Below, piece by piece: positions 34,790 to 47,314 of a DNA stretch of 64,000 nucleotides. The stretch covers positions 53,523,136-53,587,135 of the forward strand of contig CP141136.1 of the NCBI GenBank assembly GCA_035236585.1, written 5' to 3'. The translations under genes and the position numbers were made by a program. Positions within the stretch are counted from its first letter, which is position 1; each line of letters begins with the position of its first letter. Below the pieces are notes generated by a model. The model was not told where the DNA came from, ran no database searches, and worked only from the letters and a program-made list of their open reading frames with translations. Origin of the DNA: Warburgia ugandensis. Its lineage: Eukaryota; Streptophyta; Magnoliopsida; Canellales; Canellaceae.

Positions 34790-36780
34790 CCGCATAACTC
34801 CATCCTTGGCAAGAGAATAATCCACAAGCAAGTTAGCCGAGCGAAACGAGCAAGGTACTCCCACTAAAGTACTACATGCATCCCCAGCCCGTGTCATCTA
34901 TTTCTAGGATGTGCTTTCTTCAACCCTTTAACATATGTGAAACACTAACATGGTCACCTGACTAATTTTGAGGGTGGCGCTACACCTACACCAAGTCACC
35001 AACCCAATCATACAGAACTAGAGAAAGTGAGAAATAATGCACGGAAGTTAAAGTTTAAGGTTCTCACTCGTTGAAAAGCCATTTTATTGCGTTTGTCGTT
35101 GCTGTGGAAGGCCCTTTCAATCAAACCATGCTGCAGTGTGTATTGTCACCGGGCTTAAAGTTGAGAGAAGCTCTCGTCAAACACGCCTCCAATAATGGAT
35201 TAAATAAGAATTTCGTGGCCTCGTTAGCGTTAATAAACGACCAAAGTTAGCCGATGGCACCGACATTCCAACATCGCCACCTTTAAAATAACTTAGTGCG
35301 GTCGCCGGCATGACATTAGCCTCCACTACGTACACCTCAAACGTCGCTTCACCATTTTAACGTCTCTTCTTCTAATGACCAAATTAACCGTTTCATCCGC
35401 AGCGTCTGTTCCACTTCCAATCACTGGCATCAGGTGTACACGTTGCATCCGAAATATTAAGGTAATCGCGGCCATAGATAAAGTTGCCTGCCACGTGGGT
35501 GGGCCGCAGACCATAAATCATCCGATCAATGGCAGCCAAGTGGAATGCCTTTATAGAATAGGAACAAGAGATGCTGAAAAAGAGAAGAATTTGGCAACAC
35601 TTGATTGGTTATGCGTCGACCTATTATCAACCTGATCAATGAAAAGCATGAAATAATTATTGACCATAAAGTTCTTAATTTTCTCCATCTTTGGCATTAC
35701 TCGAGTTATGGTTTTGGACACTGAATGTGCTGATCAATATCCTACTTAATTGTGCAAAAGTATATCAAAAGGCAGCCAATGTGCACAAAGCTTCTGCATA
35801 TGCATGATTTGAGGAAGAAGTAAACCACAAGGGTCAATAGTATATAGCCTTACCTTATATTTTACAAGAGGCTGTTTTCATGTCTTGAAGTACATAAGAC
35901 AGTAATTTTATTATGAGACAAAACTTTAGTGGCTAACCTCCTCCTTTTCAGCAAAATCGAGAAAATTTCTCAAACTAATCCCATTAATCTAGTTAGCCGA
36001 AACAATAGAAATCTTTCGAATTTTTATTAAAACGATGATCTCAATTCAACAGCCTAAAGACATTTATAAGATGCTAGAGTCATCCAAACATCGTGATCTT
36101 TTGCTTAGGACACATCCAAAGCAAGAAAATAGATTGGATCATTCAAAGGTAAGGCCCTTTTCACTCAAAAATTGGCTCTTTGGTTTTGCATTCCTCCTCT
36201 CAGACACTGTTTGCCTAACAACAGTCACTGCTTAAGATTGTTAAATGAAGGGGTCAAATTAAATTTTATGCGCAGTTGAGGGCAGATGGGGGGATCATGG
36301 CAGAGTACTTTTCATCCTCTCCTACGAGATTTGTCATGAAAAAGCAGTCTCAAATGATATGCATTCTACCTTGCTTCAGCTTTGCCTTCTCACTCCAACA
36401 AAATACAATCAATGTGAAAGCGTTTCATTTACAAGGTAAGGAGTGTCTTTATCAAAAAGAGAGTCGGGTATCATTTTCCTGTTCATCAATGACAATCATG
36501 TCCTAGCGAGTAAAGGTGTTTATGGCATTTTCGAACCTGTGAAGGGAGTTCTTCGGTATTACATAAAGATTCGGGGAAAATTGCGTAATAACGTTGTTTT
36601 TAATCCGTAATGGACTTTAGTCAGCGTTGACACTGACAAAGACCAAAGCAGACGCGTGGGCAAAACCGAACGGAAATGCGAAAGTTGATGACTCAAATGG
36701 GACCACTCACCACCGACCTTAAGGATGTCCATCCATGCATGCACCCATACATACCATCACATGCACATACCCAACATCCT
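34790..36780. other. Low-copy-looking DNA, no recognised gene
   Basis: Higher G+C than the flanks at 35080-35640. It has CpG-containing words and short open frames on both strands that match nothing I know. A perfect palindromic G-box, CCACGTGG, lies at 35491-35498. A degraded SINE overlaps at 35820-35930. It may be promoter or other single-copy non-coding sequence. Confidence 0.4.
35820..35930 (-). mobile_element. Degraded SINE (copy 4)
   Basis: On the minus strand the fragment reads CATGAAAACAGCCTCTTG, then AATATAAGGTAAGGCTATA, the central part of the SINE family seen at 2933, 10434, 11809 and 63479. The B box and head are largely lost. Confidence 0.5.
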
Positions 36781-36812
36781 CCACGCCGAGTTGGACCCAT
36801 GATCGGAAGGAG

Positions 36813-37060
36813 GAGATATATTCCTCGTACGAGGAGCGGCCACGTATCTCGGTGGGCAAGATCCAGCAACATATATCCGAAGCTGATACGTGATTGGTCG
36901 ACAGTCGCGTCAGGGTTTCCTTGAGGTGGCGGAACTCCTCGCTTAGAAAAATATCTCGACGCTGGCTGGTGCTTCTTCCACCAGATATTTCTCCACTTTC
37001 CCAGGGCAGCTTTCGATGCATCACCACCATGTGAATATCGACACGTGGATCTCGGGTAGG
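36813..37060. promoter_or_regulatory. Cluster of clock- and light-type promoter motifs
   Basis: Within 250 bp there is an exact evening element AAAATATCT (36948-36956), a reverse AGATATTT (36983-36990), GCCACGTATCTC (about 36839), GATACGTG (about 36884), AATATCGA followed by a G-box CACGTG (37042-37047), and a 12-bp palindrome CCTCGTACGAGG (36823-36834). Evening elements bind CCA1/LHY/RVE factors and G-boxes bind bHLH/bZIP factors. The stretch is GC-richer than its surroundings and shows no TE similarity. No gene is recognisable within 2 kb on either side. It could be a distal module of GIGANTEA, 21 kb to the right, or belong to a gene I cannot see. Confidence 0.45.
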
Positions 37061-40000
37061 ACGGGCATTTTTGGGGCAGCTTGTCCACCTCCCCTCCCAA
37101 AAAGACTAAATTTATGTGGGCCCGGCTTCTTTGCGTGTAGTGTGTTAGAGGAAAAAGGCTCGAATAACTGCCCTAGCATGTGGGCTTTGCAGTCTTTGTG
37201 ATCCGTCGTCCAGTTACTTGACGGTGGGACCGGAAGGCTTAGTGATCAGAGCTAGGAGACCTGAAAAATATTTTCACTGGATGATCCAACGGCGACATTT
37301 TTGAGACCTGACAGATCTAAAATTACTCGCCTAACAGACGCACGATCAGTAAGGAGGGGCCATATAGATTTTTAAGCTAAATTTATAAATCGATGGACTT
37401 AAAAAGGCCTCGCTACCCGAATTTCATCAATACGGTTTCTCAACTTTTCGCATATTATTTAGAAATTCTGATAATTTAAATTTCAAAATAGTGAATGACA
37501 CCAAACGAAGCACTTGGCCGATAAAAATAAATAACATCAACAGCTAAACTGTCGTGGGTCTAGTCTTGATGTCTCGTGGCAAACCAATTTTTGTTGGCAG
37601 GCTATAATTTCAACACACCAACAGTTGATAGTTTTCTAGAAAATCCTTAATTAGGGTTTCTTGGATGAAGGCCTAAGAATGTTCAATTAAGACAAAATTA
37701 CTGTCAATGAGCAAGGCTTCTCGTTGTCATTTAGTTTAACAAATAGGATCATGCCAAAGTAGCAAATGTTAGCTATTAAATTGTACGTTTTCCTTGACCA
37801 AGCAAGTGCACTTTTCAAAAATATTTTTCTTTGTAAAATTGAATTAATACGACAATCATGGTTTGCCTACTCAATTCTCCCTGTTTTCTAGTTTTTGCAT
37901 TTAACTATACTTCCAAGGCCTGCTAGGGCATTGAAGCAATGATCGGGTTTGAGGTTGGTGATGGGTGCGTCCAACATTCCCAAACACAAAACAAAACAAG
38001 CAAACACCATAGACATGCTCGATAGGACTATGAAGAAAGGATCCTACCTATAGGTCTTGCCATTTAGGGGACAAATGGAATCAATGCACCACCTGCAACT
38101 AGCAACCGACCAAAGTCTCCAAATTCGTCGTCCCCACATCACTTTCCAAGTTTTAACATGATAAGAAGAATAACAAGCAAATAAAATTTCTTTTGGAAAA
38201 TGGTTCTGGAATGCAAAAAGGAAGTACAGTATGCCAAGGCCCTTCTGTGGATGATCTGATTCTTTCATCATGTTCAAACTTCCTTAGATTAGCAAGCTAC
38301 CAAACTTCAAAACTGTTGGGTAATACGCAAAACAGCAGTCAATCACTAGCAGGTCTTGCATGGATGGGACTTGTCTTCATGGTAAACTACTCGAGTTGTA
38401 ATATGGAAGGGATGGAAAAACCTAGGAGTTGAGAAAACAAAGGTACAAACTTTAAACATTAGTAACTAACACATGCGTGCAAGTGTAGATGCTGGCAGGC
38501 AGAGAGAGAGAGAGAGAGTAGTATTTAGTAGGCTTTTCATTTCCAAAGGAAGGAAAGATCTGCTAACATCTTTATTATGAGATAACAGTAGTTTTCTTTG
38601 TCAGATGAGTTCTTCCAAAATTCATAAATAGCTACCATAATATGAGAAAGAACATAATCAATGTTATCGTTGAAACTTGAAACCATTGTATAGTTTAGCT
38701 TAAATTATAATATAAATTTTTCAGCGGCTAAACCATAGTATTAAATTACAACCACGGAGTTCCCTTTGTATATAGTGTAGATTACTTTTCTTGAATGATG
38801 AGTGGAACTAATTGGCTAACCCTCCCCCCTCTTTCTTCTTTCTTGGATGAATGTTGAACACACGCATCCATGACTACATGAGCAGTCTCCAACCCTGATT
38901 ACCATGAGTGAGCCTCCTTGCACCACTGCACTGAAAGGCCTATGCTCCAATTAGAGACGCTTATATAACCTGGTTTACGTGAAGAGTCCACACAACAGCA
39001 CAAACGTACTACACTACATAAGCCATGTCCCTTCCAAAGATAGGCTTAAGTGATTCATGAAGTTTGGTTCTTGCTACCTATCTCAGATCGATTCCAGCAA
39101 ATGGTGGAGTTTGGATAACCAAAGCTGGTGGAACATGTACTTCTACTTCGTGTGAGCACCCACATCCTTCCCATTCCCATAAGATTTTCTATTAGAGGGG
39201 CACACATAAATTTTTTAGTAATCTTATACCTCATACTATGGATGGATTAATGAGTGGCTAGGATTACCTGATGAGAAGAGCCTTAAAAGGCTCGGAGTAA
39301 TCAATGCTTAGACCATGAGAGAAGAATCTAGAACATCTAAGCTAGGGCCACCTATCGTAAAGTGTCACATGGTTATGGTTTTGTATAGGAGTGCAGGCTA
39401 AACAAGAAAGAGGCAAATTCTGATCTACATTGTGGCTTGGTTAAAGATCTTTTATTTTAATGATCACGGAAGCAGATCTTTTAATGTAAGAAAACTTGTT
39501 ATCCATCCACACCAATGGAATGGTTTCAAAAATCCTCCGTAAAATTCATAATTTGTGCCTCTTTCTCAAAAGCCACATGCATGTGCATGAAACAAGAGAG
39601 AAATCCTAAACTAACTGCAATATAAGATTAAAGTATCTATCATTTCTATGTTATAGGCATTATTTTGTTAATTAATTAATTCATCAAATGTTTTCATAAT
39701 AAATACGATTTATTTATATGTAGATTCTATCTTATGGGTAATACTTTGTAATTATGATTAATAAATGTCACACATATTGGTTAATCTTTAGATGACAACT
39801 GAAACTTTATAGAACATTTTAGGAATTCAGTGTTAAGATGATGGAAATCACAGGACATGGAGAAATGAAATTTCGAATCCTTGTAAATCTTAAACTGTCC
39901 TAGGGTGAGAATAGGACTAGGAATCCACATTCAAAAATACCTACTAAATATTGCTAATAAGATTATAGATGATTTTCCTCGATCATCCAAATAGAGACTT

Positions 40001-41179
40001 AGAGCATACATGTGTCGAAATATTTGGTGAACTTAACAGAAAGAATATTTTAGAAACTGCACAACCATTTGTGCCCTTAGACTTGAGAGATCTATATTTA
40101 AAATAGGATCGATATTTATTCTTGTAGTATTAATAGATAAAACATAATTATAGATGGTATACACATGTTTTAAAATAGATGTTGGACTCGTCTATAGTGT
40201 GGATACTTAATATGGGACCCACAACCTTATGAAAAATGATATTTTAGTAGGAACCATCATAGAGTGGACAAGATGAATCCATGTATAGTATTTGATAAAT
40301 GAGTTTATCAAATTAATTTAGTAAAGTCGCTAGTAAATAATGGGGCTAGCATAAACTTTTGTATTTGGACATCATGTTTATTATAATATATATGTCTGCA
40401 CAAAATACTTAAGTGAATATGAAAATGTGGGAGAAAATTTTGGTAATATAAAACAATTGGTAATAACTTGATAATTGGTGAGACTATGTAATATACCTGA
40501 TTATATTATTTCTCTTTCAAAATTGTTCACTAGTGAGGCCAATATGTATAAGGTGCTCCATTTAGTAGTCTAGTATCTTGTGTAAGAAATTAATCAAAGA
40601 TTGACTATAACTAAAATTACTAAATTTGAGCAAGTAGAGTAGGACCACTTACACTTGTTTAGTAAGAAATAGACCGCGCACAATTAAGGAACATAGCAAA
40701 TCAAGTCTTAATTTGTTGTAGAACAAAATTAGGAAGTCAAACCAATTAGAGAGAGTCAAATTAGTTTCCAAATTGATGTGAGACATTGATTGGAAACATA
40801 ATGGGACTCTTTCGAGGAAATTCAACCAATATAGTCCTAACCCATTGTAAGTTAAAAAATAACCCTCTTGAGTACTCTCTGGTTGGTAAAAAATTATTCT
40901 AATTCTACTGGCTTTCTCTTATAGTTGGAGCCACCTTTACTTGAAGGATTATATCGTGCTCATGAACAAGATATTAAAACAAGGATAGATTGAAGAGTTT
41001 TTTCCTATATTTGAAAGGTAAGATCTTCACCATTAATCTCTTGTAAGTCCAAAATTATCATGAGATGCAAAGCAAATTAATATCATTACTAAATCAAAAT
41101 TGTTTATAGACCTTAAATTGGGTCCAAATATTCTGTTGGGGCCCAAAAAGGGACACCCAAGATTTGAGATTGGTTTGAG
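37061..41179. other. Unassigned intergenic DNA
   Basis: 37061-37330 is still GC-rich and may extend the regulatory region. The rest (37330-41179) is AT-rich with a short (GA)n at 38502 and no readable protein. 40440-41040 has a TATA-like, leader-like look but no paired LTR. Nothing firmer is supported. Confidence 0.4.
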
Positions 41180-42480
41180 GTTTAGTGATGGAGAGGAGGG
41201 ATGTGAAGTTTACCAAAAGTAAGAACCATAAAATTTCGATCAGATGTGGGTCTAAAGGATGCACACGGAAGCTATTTGTTTCATTTGAAAGGAGAACTAA
41301 CTAGTTTCAACACCCATGAACACACATGTATTAAGACACATAAGTACAGATCATTAAGCTTGGAATGGCTAGCCAACAGATGTGGATAAATTTAGAAGCA
41401 CATCAAATTGGAAATTGTCTCAAATGCAAGTGATGTGTGAAAGAACTTTCATCTTGATGTCACCAAACGTCAATTTTGGAGGCCCATGAAGATGATACAT
41501 GGTAGCTTGAATGACTACTACTACAAGCTATGGGATTATGTTGGTGGGTGGAAGGATAAGAGTTCTAAGAGCACATTGTGTTTATCATGACCTACACCAC
41601 TTGAAGATCCGTGTTTCATAGGAGCATATATGCATTGCTCAAGGCAAAGGGAAAAATAAAGAAATATTGCTAATCCATAAAGAAACTAATATGCAATTTG
41701 GGAGAAGAAGGATGTAGACCATGGATTGGACTAGATGGTTGCTTACTAAAATGAGTTTGCAAAGGACATTTGTTGTATGCTATACAAGAGATGCTAATGA
41801 ACAATGTATCTCATAGCATGGAATGTTGTTTAGACAAACAAAAAGTATAGGACTTGGTTTTTGTAATTGCTCTTTATTGGCCTTGAAGTTAGTGATCAAG
41901 GCTTAGGTTTCATAGTCATGAGTGATGGGCACAAAGTAAGTTTCTGAATGGTGTTTCATTGCTTTTAATGTCTATTTCACTTTTCCTAAATGACTCCATA
42001 TGAATTATTAGTAATATATTCCATTAATGCTTGTTTTGTAGGGTCTTAATCAAGCTGGCAAGACTTGATTATCTACCTAAGCATAGGAATTGTGTTAGAC
42101 ATATATACAGTGGTGGTCAACACAAGGATGACCATCCAATCAATGATTTTAAAAGACTTTGAATGTGTCCAATTAATCTTTCTAAGGGGTTCAACTCTAT
42201 CAATGATATTATATGGAAGTTATATTTGGGGCCATGCAATTTTTCATGAGGTTAAAAGTATAAGTGTAGGGCATTCTTATCAACATTCCTAATCATCTAT
42301 CTTGTAGGCATATGCTATCACTAGCTATGCCCTCAAGAACTATTGTAAGATATTTATTTTAGACCTTAAATTGCATGCCTGGATGATTAATAATATCAAG
42401 ACCTATATGAATGCCCATCTTCATAGCACAACTTGAAAAGGATAATATCTCTCTGCTCACTGCACCTTCAACTTATTTAA
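41180..42480 (+). pseudogene. Mutator-like (MULE) transposase pseudogene
   Basis: The N-terminal part reads KISIRCGSKGC-KLFVSF, the zinc-binding region before the MULE domain. It is followed by GCRPWIGLDGCLLK-VCKGHLLYAI at about 41720, the start of the MULE catalytic domain including the first Asp (LDGC), then RDANEQ-like residues, GFVIMSD-like, GLNQA and ELC-TYIQ. These blocks occur in the correct order with many stops and frameshifts. The protein would cut and move Mutator elements. The copy ends at or near the copia LTR at 42515, and I see no terminal inverted repeats. Confidence 0.75.
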
Positions 42481-42514
42481 TAAAAGGCAGATATAGTGAT
42501 CATTTGCTTAGCTG

Positions 42515-42849
42515 TGTAAACCTCTCTCTCTTATATTTACGTGAATCAGAAACATATATCGGAAACAAAACAAAATGATAGGAAACTTACCTCCACCCAT
42601 AGCAGTGTATTTGAAATTGTCTTCGAGGAGATTTTTTATTCTAAAGCAGTGCTGAATGATGGTAAATTCAAAGTATTGATTGATTCTCTTACTGCTTTAA
42701 ACCAGGGACCCCTTTATTTATAAATCTTCAATATGGTTAATGATAGTTATCCTTCCATCAAGGATAACTACCATAAGCAGTTATCACATACATGTTAACA
42801 TTGGACTTTTGAATTAAAAATGTTATGGACCACTAAACAAATTCTAACA
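42515..42849 (-). repeat. 3' LTR of the minus-strand copia provirus
   Basis: On the + strand it reads TGTAAACCTCTCTC... to AATTCTAACA, TG...CA on both strands. It pairs with 53693-54030 at roughly 85-88% identity by eye. The adjoining TTCTCCCACTT (42850-42860) is the complement of a polypurine tract AAGTGGGAGAA, so this is the 3' LTR of an element running leftward. Confidence 0.9.
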
Positions 42850-43144
42850 TTCTCCCACTTGGTCCAAACATTTATAACTTTAAAAATTAAAAAATATTAA
42901 TGTACTCATCTAAATATCTTTATACTCAAACAAAGAAATGAATTAAATGAATCATAGGGTAATTTCTTTATAAACAAGTATTACCTTCCATGTATTACAA
43001 TGTAATTATCTTCTTTGAAAAGCTTTTCATGTGACATTTTTATCTTTATGAATAAGCCTCAAATGCTTATTTTGGGTTCAAATATAAATATTTTTCATCC
43101 AATCATAAATTTATACAAACAAAAATGGAGACAAATTCAAGAAT

Positions 43145-45095
43145 TCAGAATTTCATTACTAATATAGCTACATGTATAGCATCATAGTTCAAACAAAAAG
43201 TGACAAATGAGAACAAGGTCTCGTTCATGTTACATGATCTTAAACAACTTGGTGGCATGCCTTTTGTCAAAGATTCGGCAATCATTAGCTCAGTACGAAT
43301 ATATTCAAGGAGCACTTCATTCCTTTTAACATACTCTCTAATTGCTAAGAACTTAATGTCAATGTGTTTACTTTGACTTCCACCCTTATTATTCTTAGCA
43401 AAGAACACACCAACTGAATTGTCATAGTAAATCTTCAATAACCTAGAGATGGAATCAACAACTCAAAGCCAAGATGAAACTCTTCAACCAAACACTTTGT
43501 TTTTTCGCCTCAAAATAAGACACAAACTTAGCTTCCATAGTAGAAGTAGCAATCAAAGATTGCTTTACACTTCTTCAAGATATAACTCTTTCAGCAAATA
43601 AGAAGATATATCCAGATGTTGATTTACAAGAATCAACACAACTAGCAAAGTCTAAATTAGAATACCCAATAACCTCCAAGTCATCGGTATGTTTATAGGT
43701 AAGCATGAAATCTTTAGTCCCTTGAAGGTATCTCATAACCTTCTTTGCAGCTCTCTAGTGGTCTAAACCTAGGCTACTTTGATATCTTTCCAATATTCCA
43801 ATTGCAAATGCAATGTTTGGTCTAGTACAGACCTGAGCATACATTAGGCTTCCACCAACTGAAGCATAACAAATGTTTTTAATCTATTCCCTTTCAAGGT
43901 CATTTTTGGGACATAGATTCAAACTAAATTTGTCACCCTTAACAATAGGTGTTATATTGGGTGAATAATCTTTTATCCAAAATCTCTCAAGAATCTTATT
44001 GGTATAGGTTTCCTAAGACAAGCCCAAGATACCTTGAGACCTGTCCTTATTAATCTTAATGCCAATGACATAAGATGCCTCACCTATATCCTTCATATCA
44101 AAGTGTTGATAGAGAAATTGTTTTACGTCATATAACAATCACATATCATTAGTTATAAGCACAATGACATTCATATACAGGACTAGAAAAGTTATCTTTC
44201 TCCCACTAAACTTGCGATATAGGCATTCATCCATAATATTCTCTATGAAACCAAATGAAGATATAACATTATGAAATTTTAAATACCACTGACGGGAGGC
44301 TTGCTTTAGACTATATATAGACTTTTAAGCTTGTAAACTAAATGATTACCATCACTTGAGACAAATCCTTCAAGTTGTTTCATACCTCTTCCTTTAAATC
44401 ACTATTAAGGAATGCCATTTTTCACATCCATCTAATGTAAATCTAAACCAAAATGAGAAACTAATGCCATGATCATACGAAAAGAATCCTTTTTAAAAAT
44501 AGGGGAAAATGTTTCTCGATAATGGATTTCTTCCTTTTGTGTGAATCCTTTTATAACAAGTCTAGCCTTGTCTCTCTCAATGTAGCCTAATGAGTCTTTC
44601 TTGGTTTTAAAAACTCATTTGCAACTAATGGTCTTTGCCCCATTAGGCAACTCTACAAGATCCCAGGCTAGATTATTTGGCATAGATTCCATCTTATCGA
44701 TTATTTGTCATAGATTCTATCTCGTCTTTTATAGCATCATGCCATAATTTAGATTTACTACTATTCATAACTTATGACAATGTCTCAAGATCATTTTCAA
44801 CACTAATATCATAATCAAATTCATGTAGGTAAACAATGTAATCAGTAGAAATTATTGATTTTCTTACTTTAGTAGATCTCCTCAAAGGTAAATCATCAGC
44901 CTCTTATGGAGGCTCTTGACCATCAACTTGTTGTGGTTGATGATCAATGGGATATACTAAAATATTATCAATCGGACATGAATTTTCAACAACTGGTTGT
45001 CCAATATTCATCATATTTTGATAGGTGTCACTGATAATAACCAATCTATTGCTTGATGTGGGAGTTGGATTAAAAACATGATTTTCCTCAAAAAC
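43145..45095 (-). pseudogene. Copia reverse transcriptase and RNase H pseudogene
   Basis: The RNase H end reads DNSVGVFFAKNNK, SKHIDIKFLAIREYV, LTKGMPPSC (43438 to about 43210), the normal C-terminus of Tnt1-like Pol. Upstream, LMYAQVCTRPNIAFAIGILE and VMRYLQGTKDFML are RT-to-RNase H connection motifs. The RT active site, normally YVDD, reads YMNV at 44166-44177, so both catalytic Asp residues are lost. Many stops accompany this. A long-dead copy. Confidence 0.85.
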
Positions 45096-45101
45096 AAAGT
45101 T

Positions 45102-45662
45102 TTAAGGTCGATAACTCCTACTAACCATGTCATTCTTAAGAAATTTAACATTTCTTGATTCTACAATTCTACTACTATGGGATGAACAATAAAACATATA
45201 TCTCTTAGACTTTTCAGCATATCCAATAAAATATGAACTAACAGTTCTTAGGTCCAATTTCTTTTCACATAGATTATAAACTCTAACTTCAGCTGAACAA
45301 CCCCAAACACACATATGTCTCAAACTTAGTTTCCAACGTTTCCATGATTCAAATGGCTTTTTGGAAACTACCTTAGTTGGAACTTGATTTAATATATACT
45401 TTGCCATTTTTAGAGCTTCACTCCATAATAACAAAGGAAGATTGGAGTTGTTGAGCATACTCCTCACCATGTCTATTAAAGTTTTGTTTCTTCTTTTTGT
45501 TATACCATTTTGATCTAATAAGCCAGGTAAGGTGTTTTGAGCTACAATACCTTGCCTTTGAAGAAACTTAGCAAATGAACTAAGTACTTGTCTAATCCTT
45601 GTGTACCTACCATAATATTCACCACCTTTATCAGACCTCATGATTTTAATTTGCTTGCACAT
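45102..45662 (-). pseudogene. Copia integrase, partial open frame
   Basis: The longest surviving ORF of the element, 186 codons. It begins inside the catalytic core with IKIMRSDKGGEYYG (second catalytic Asp). After GIVAQNTLPGLLDQNGITKR (normally PQQNGVAER), the third catalytic residue Glu is replaced, with Lys at that place. It continues into WSEALKMAKYILNQVPTK, KPFESW and FIGYAEKSKRY. Integrase inserts the DNA copy into the chromosome. The HHCC zinc region and first Asp are missing from this frame. Confidence 0.88.
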
Positions 45663-46439
45663 TGTTTCTTTACCTTTGCTTTATATATTTTAAAAGCATC
45701 CAATGCTTCGCTATTGTTATGAAGCAAATAGAGATACATAAATCATGAGTAGTTATTTATAAATGTAATTAAATACTTTTTATCATCTAATTTCATGTCA
45801 AGACAACATATGTTAATATGTATGATCTCTAATATGTCAGAACTCCTCTTAGCATCCTTTTTCAATTTGTTGGTTTATTTTTCTTTAATGTCGTCCAAAA
45901 ATGAATCAAAATATGTAAAATCAAGAGTCTCAAGAACTCCATCATCTACTAACCTTTTGATTTTATCAATGGAGAGGTATCTCAATCTCTAGTGCTACAA
46001 CGTAGAGGATTTCTCATTCATAGTATTACACTTAATACCAATGTTACCATGCTCATCCATTACTTCATTGGAGACATCATTATTTAAATAAATTTTGAAT
46101 AAACCATCATCCATTGTACCATTTCTAATATCCATTGAATTTTTATATAAATGGAAATAAGATTTATGAAAATAAAATGAAAAACCCAATGGTATAAGAT
46201 TAAATATAAAAACTAAGTTCTTGGAAAAACAAGGAATATAAAAGGTTCATTTTAAATCAAGTGCAATACTAATTTGTAAAACTAGTCTATATATCCCGGT
46301 AGCTTTAACAAGTGAATGCATCCAATTTCCTAAACAGATGCTTCGTTCACTTTCCATCAATTTCCTTTGGTTTAGAAAACCCTACATAGCATTATAAATA
46401 TGGATTGTAGAACCATAATCAATCCATTATGTGGTATGT

Positions 46440-47314
46440 AAAACATCAATCATATTAGATTCATAACATACAAAAGATTGAGATTACCATTCTTCTCCAG
46501 CCAAGCCTTCCTTTTAGGGCAATCTTTCCTCATGTGTCCCTTCTTTTTACAAAAGAAACACCTAGTAGCCTCCTTTTATCAATATGGGCTACAACTTTGC
46601 CTTTTCCTTATGTGCACTTTCACCCATCTCTTGAACTAATCTCCCTTCTTCTTGAACACACATGGTCAAAAGTTCATTAATTGATCATTTTTATTTATGT
46701 GTGTTGTAAGAAATTTTTAATGGTCCATATTGAGAGGGAAGAGAGTTCAAGATAACGTGCATTAAAAAGGACTCAGAAATCTCAATTTGTAATGACTTCA
46801 GTTGAACAGCTATGTCCCCCATCCTCATAATGTGCTTGCACACTCCTTTAATGCTAATGAGTCTCATTGATGACAACTTATTCATCAAGGTGCTAGCTAA
46901 TGCTTTATCAGATGACTCAAATTGTTCATCAATGGCTTTCATGAGATCTTTGACATTTGCACACTCAGGTATCTATCCATGGATGCTAGTACTAATATGA
47001 GATTTAATGAATATCATACTTAAGTGATTAGATCGCTCTCAACATTCATATAGAGTGATCTTGGCATTGGTGCTAGTTTTCGTAATTTCAGGAGGCTCTT
47101 CCTTTTGAAGAACATAGTCAAGATCCATGCACCCTAAATGAAGAAGAATTTTCTCCTTCCAGATTTTATAGTTATCACCACTTAAGTAAGGAATTTTAGA
47201 TTTTTTATTAGATAATATCAAAGATTGAATAGCTACAAATAAATAAACATGTTTACTAATAGTTATGAGATATAAACCATCAAATATAATAATAAGCTTA
47301 CCAATGAAGGTCAA
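46440..47314 (-). pseudogene. Copia gag (UBN2) with zinc knuckle
   Basis: From 47230 down it reads KIPYLSGDNYKIWKEKILL, LGCMDLDYVL, then AIDEQFESSDKALASTLMNK, LKSLQIEISESFLMHVILN, SLPSQYGPLKISYNTHK, and TMCVQEEGRLVQEMGES. A complete-looking CCHC knuckle, CFFCKKKGHMRKDC, follows at about 46560-46518. Gag packages element RNA; the knuckle binds it. Frames shift at several points (breaks near 47039 and 46690). Confidence 0.88.

Noticed and set aside
36693-37100. 135-codon minus-strand ORF in the GC-rich island
   Set aside because: The longest frame of the region, but it overlaps other frames on both strands, contains no domain I recognise, and sits on the promoter-motif cluster; the openness is explained by higher G+C.
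37940-38440. Possible exon pair on opposite strands near 38.0-38.4 kb
   Set aside because: The short open frames (77-79 codons) contain no motif I can name and no splice structure is evident.
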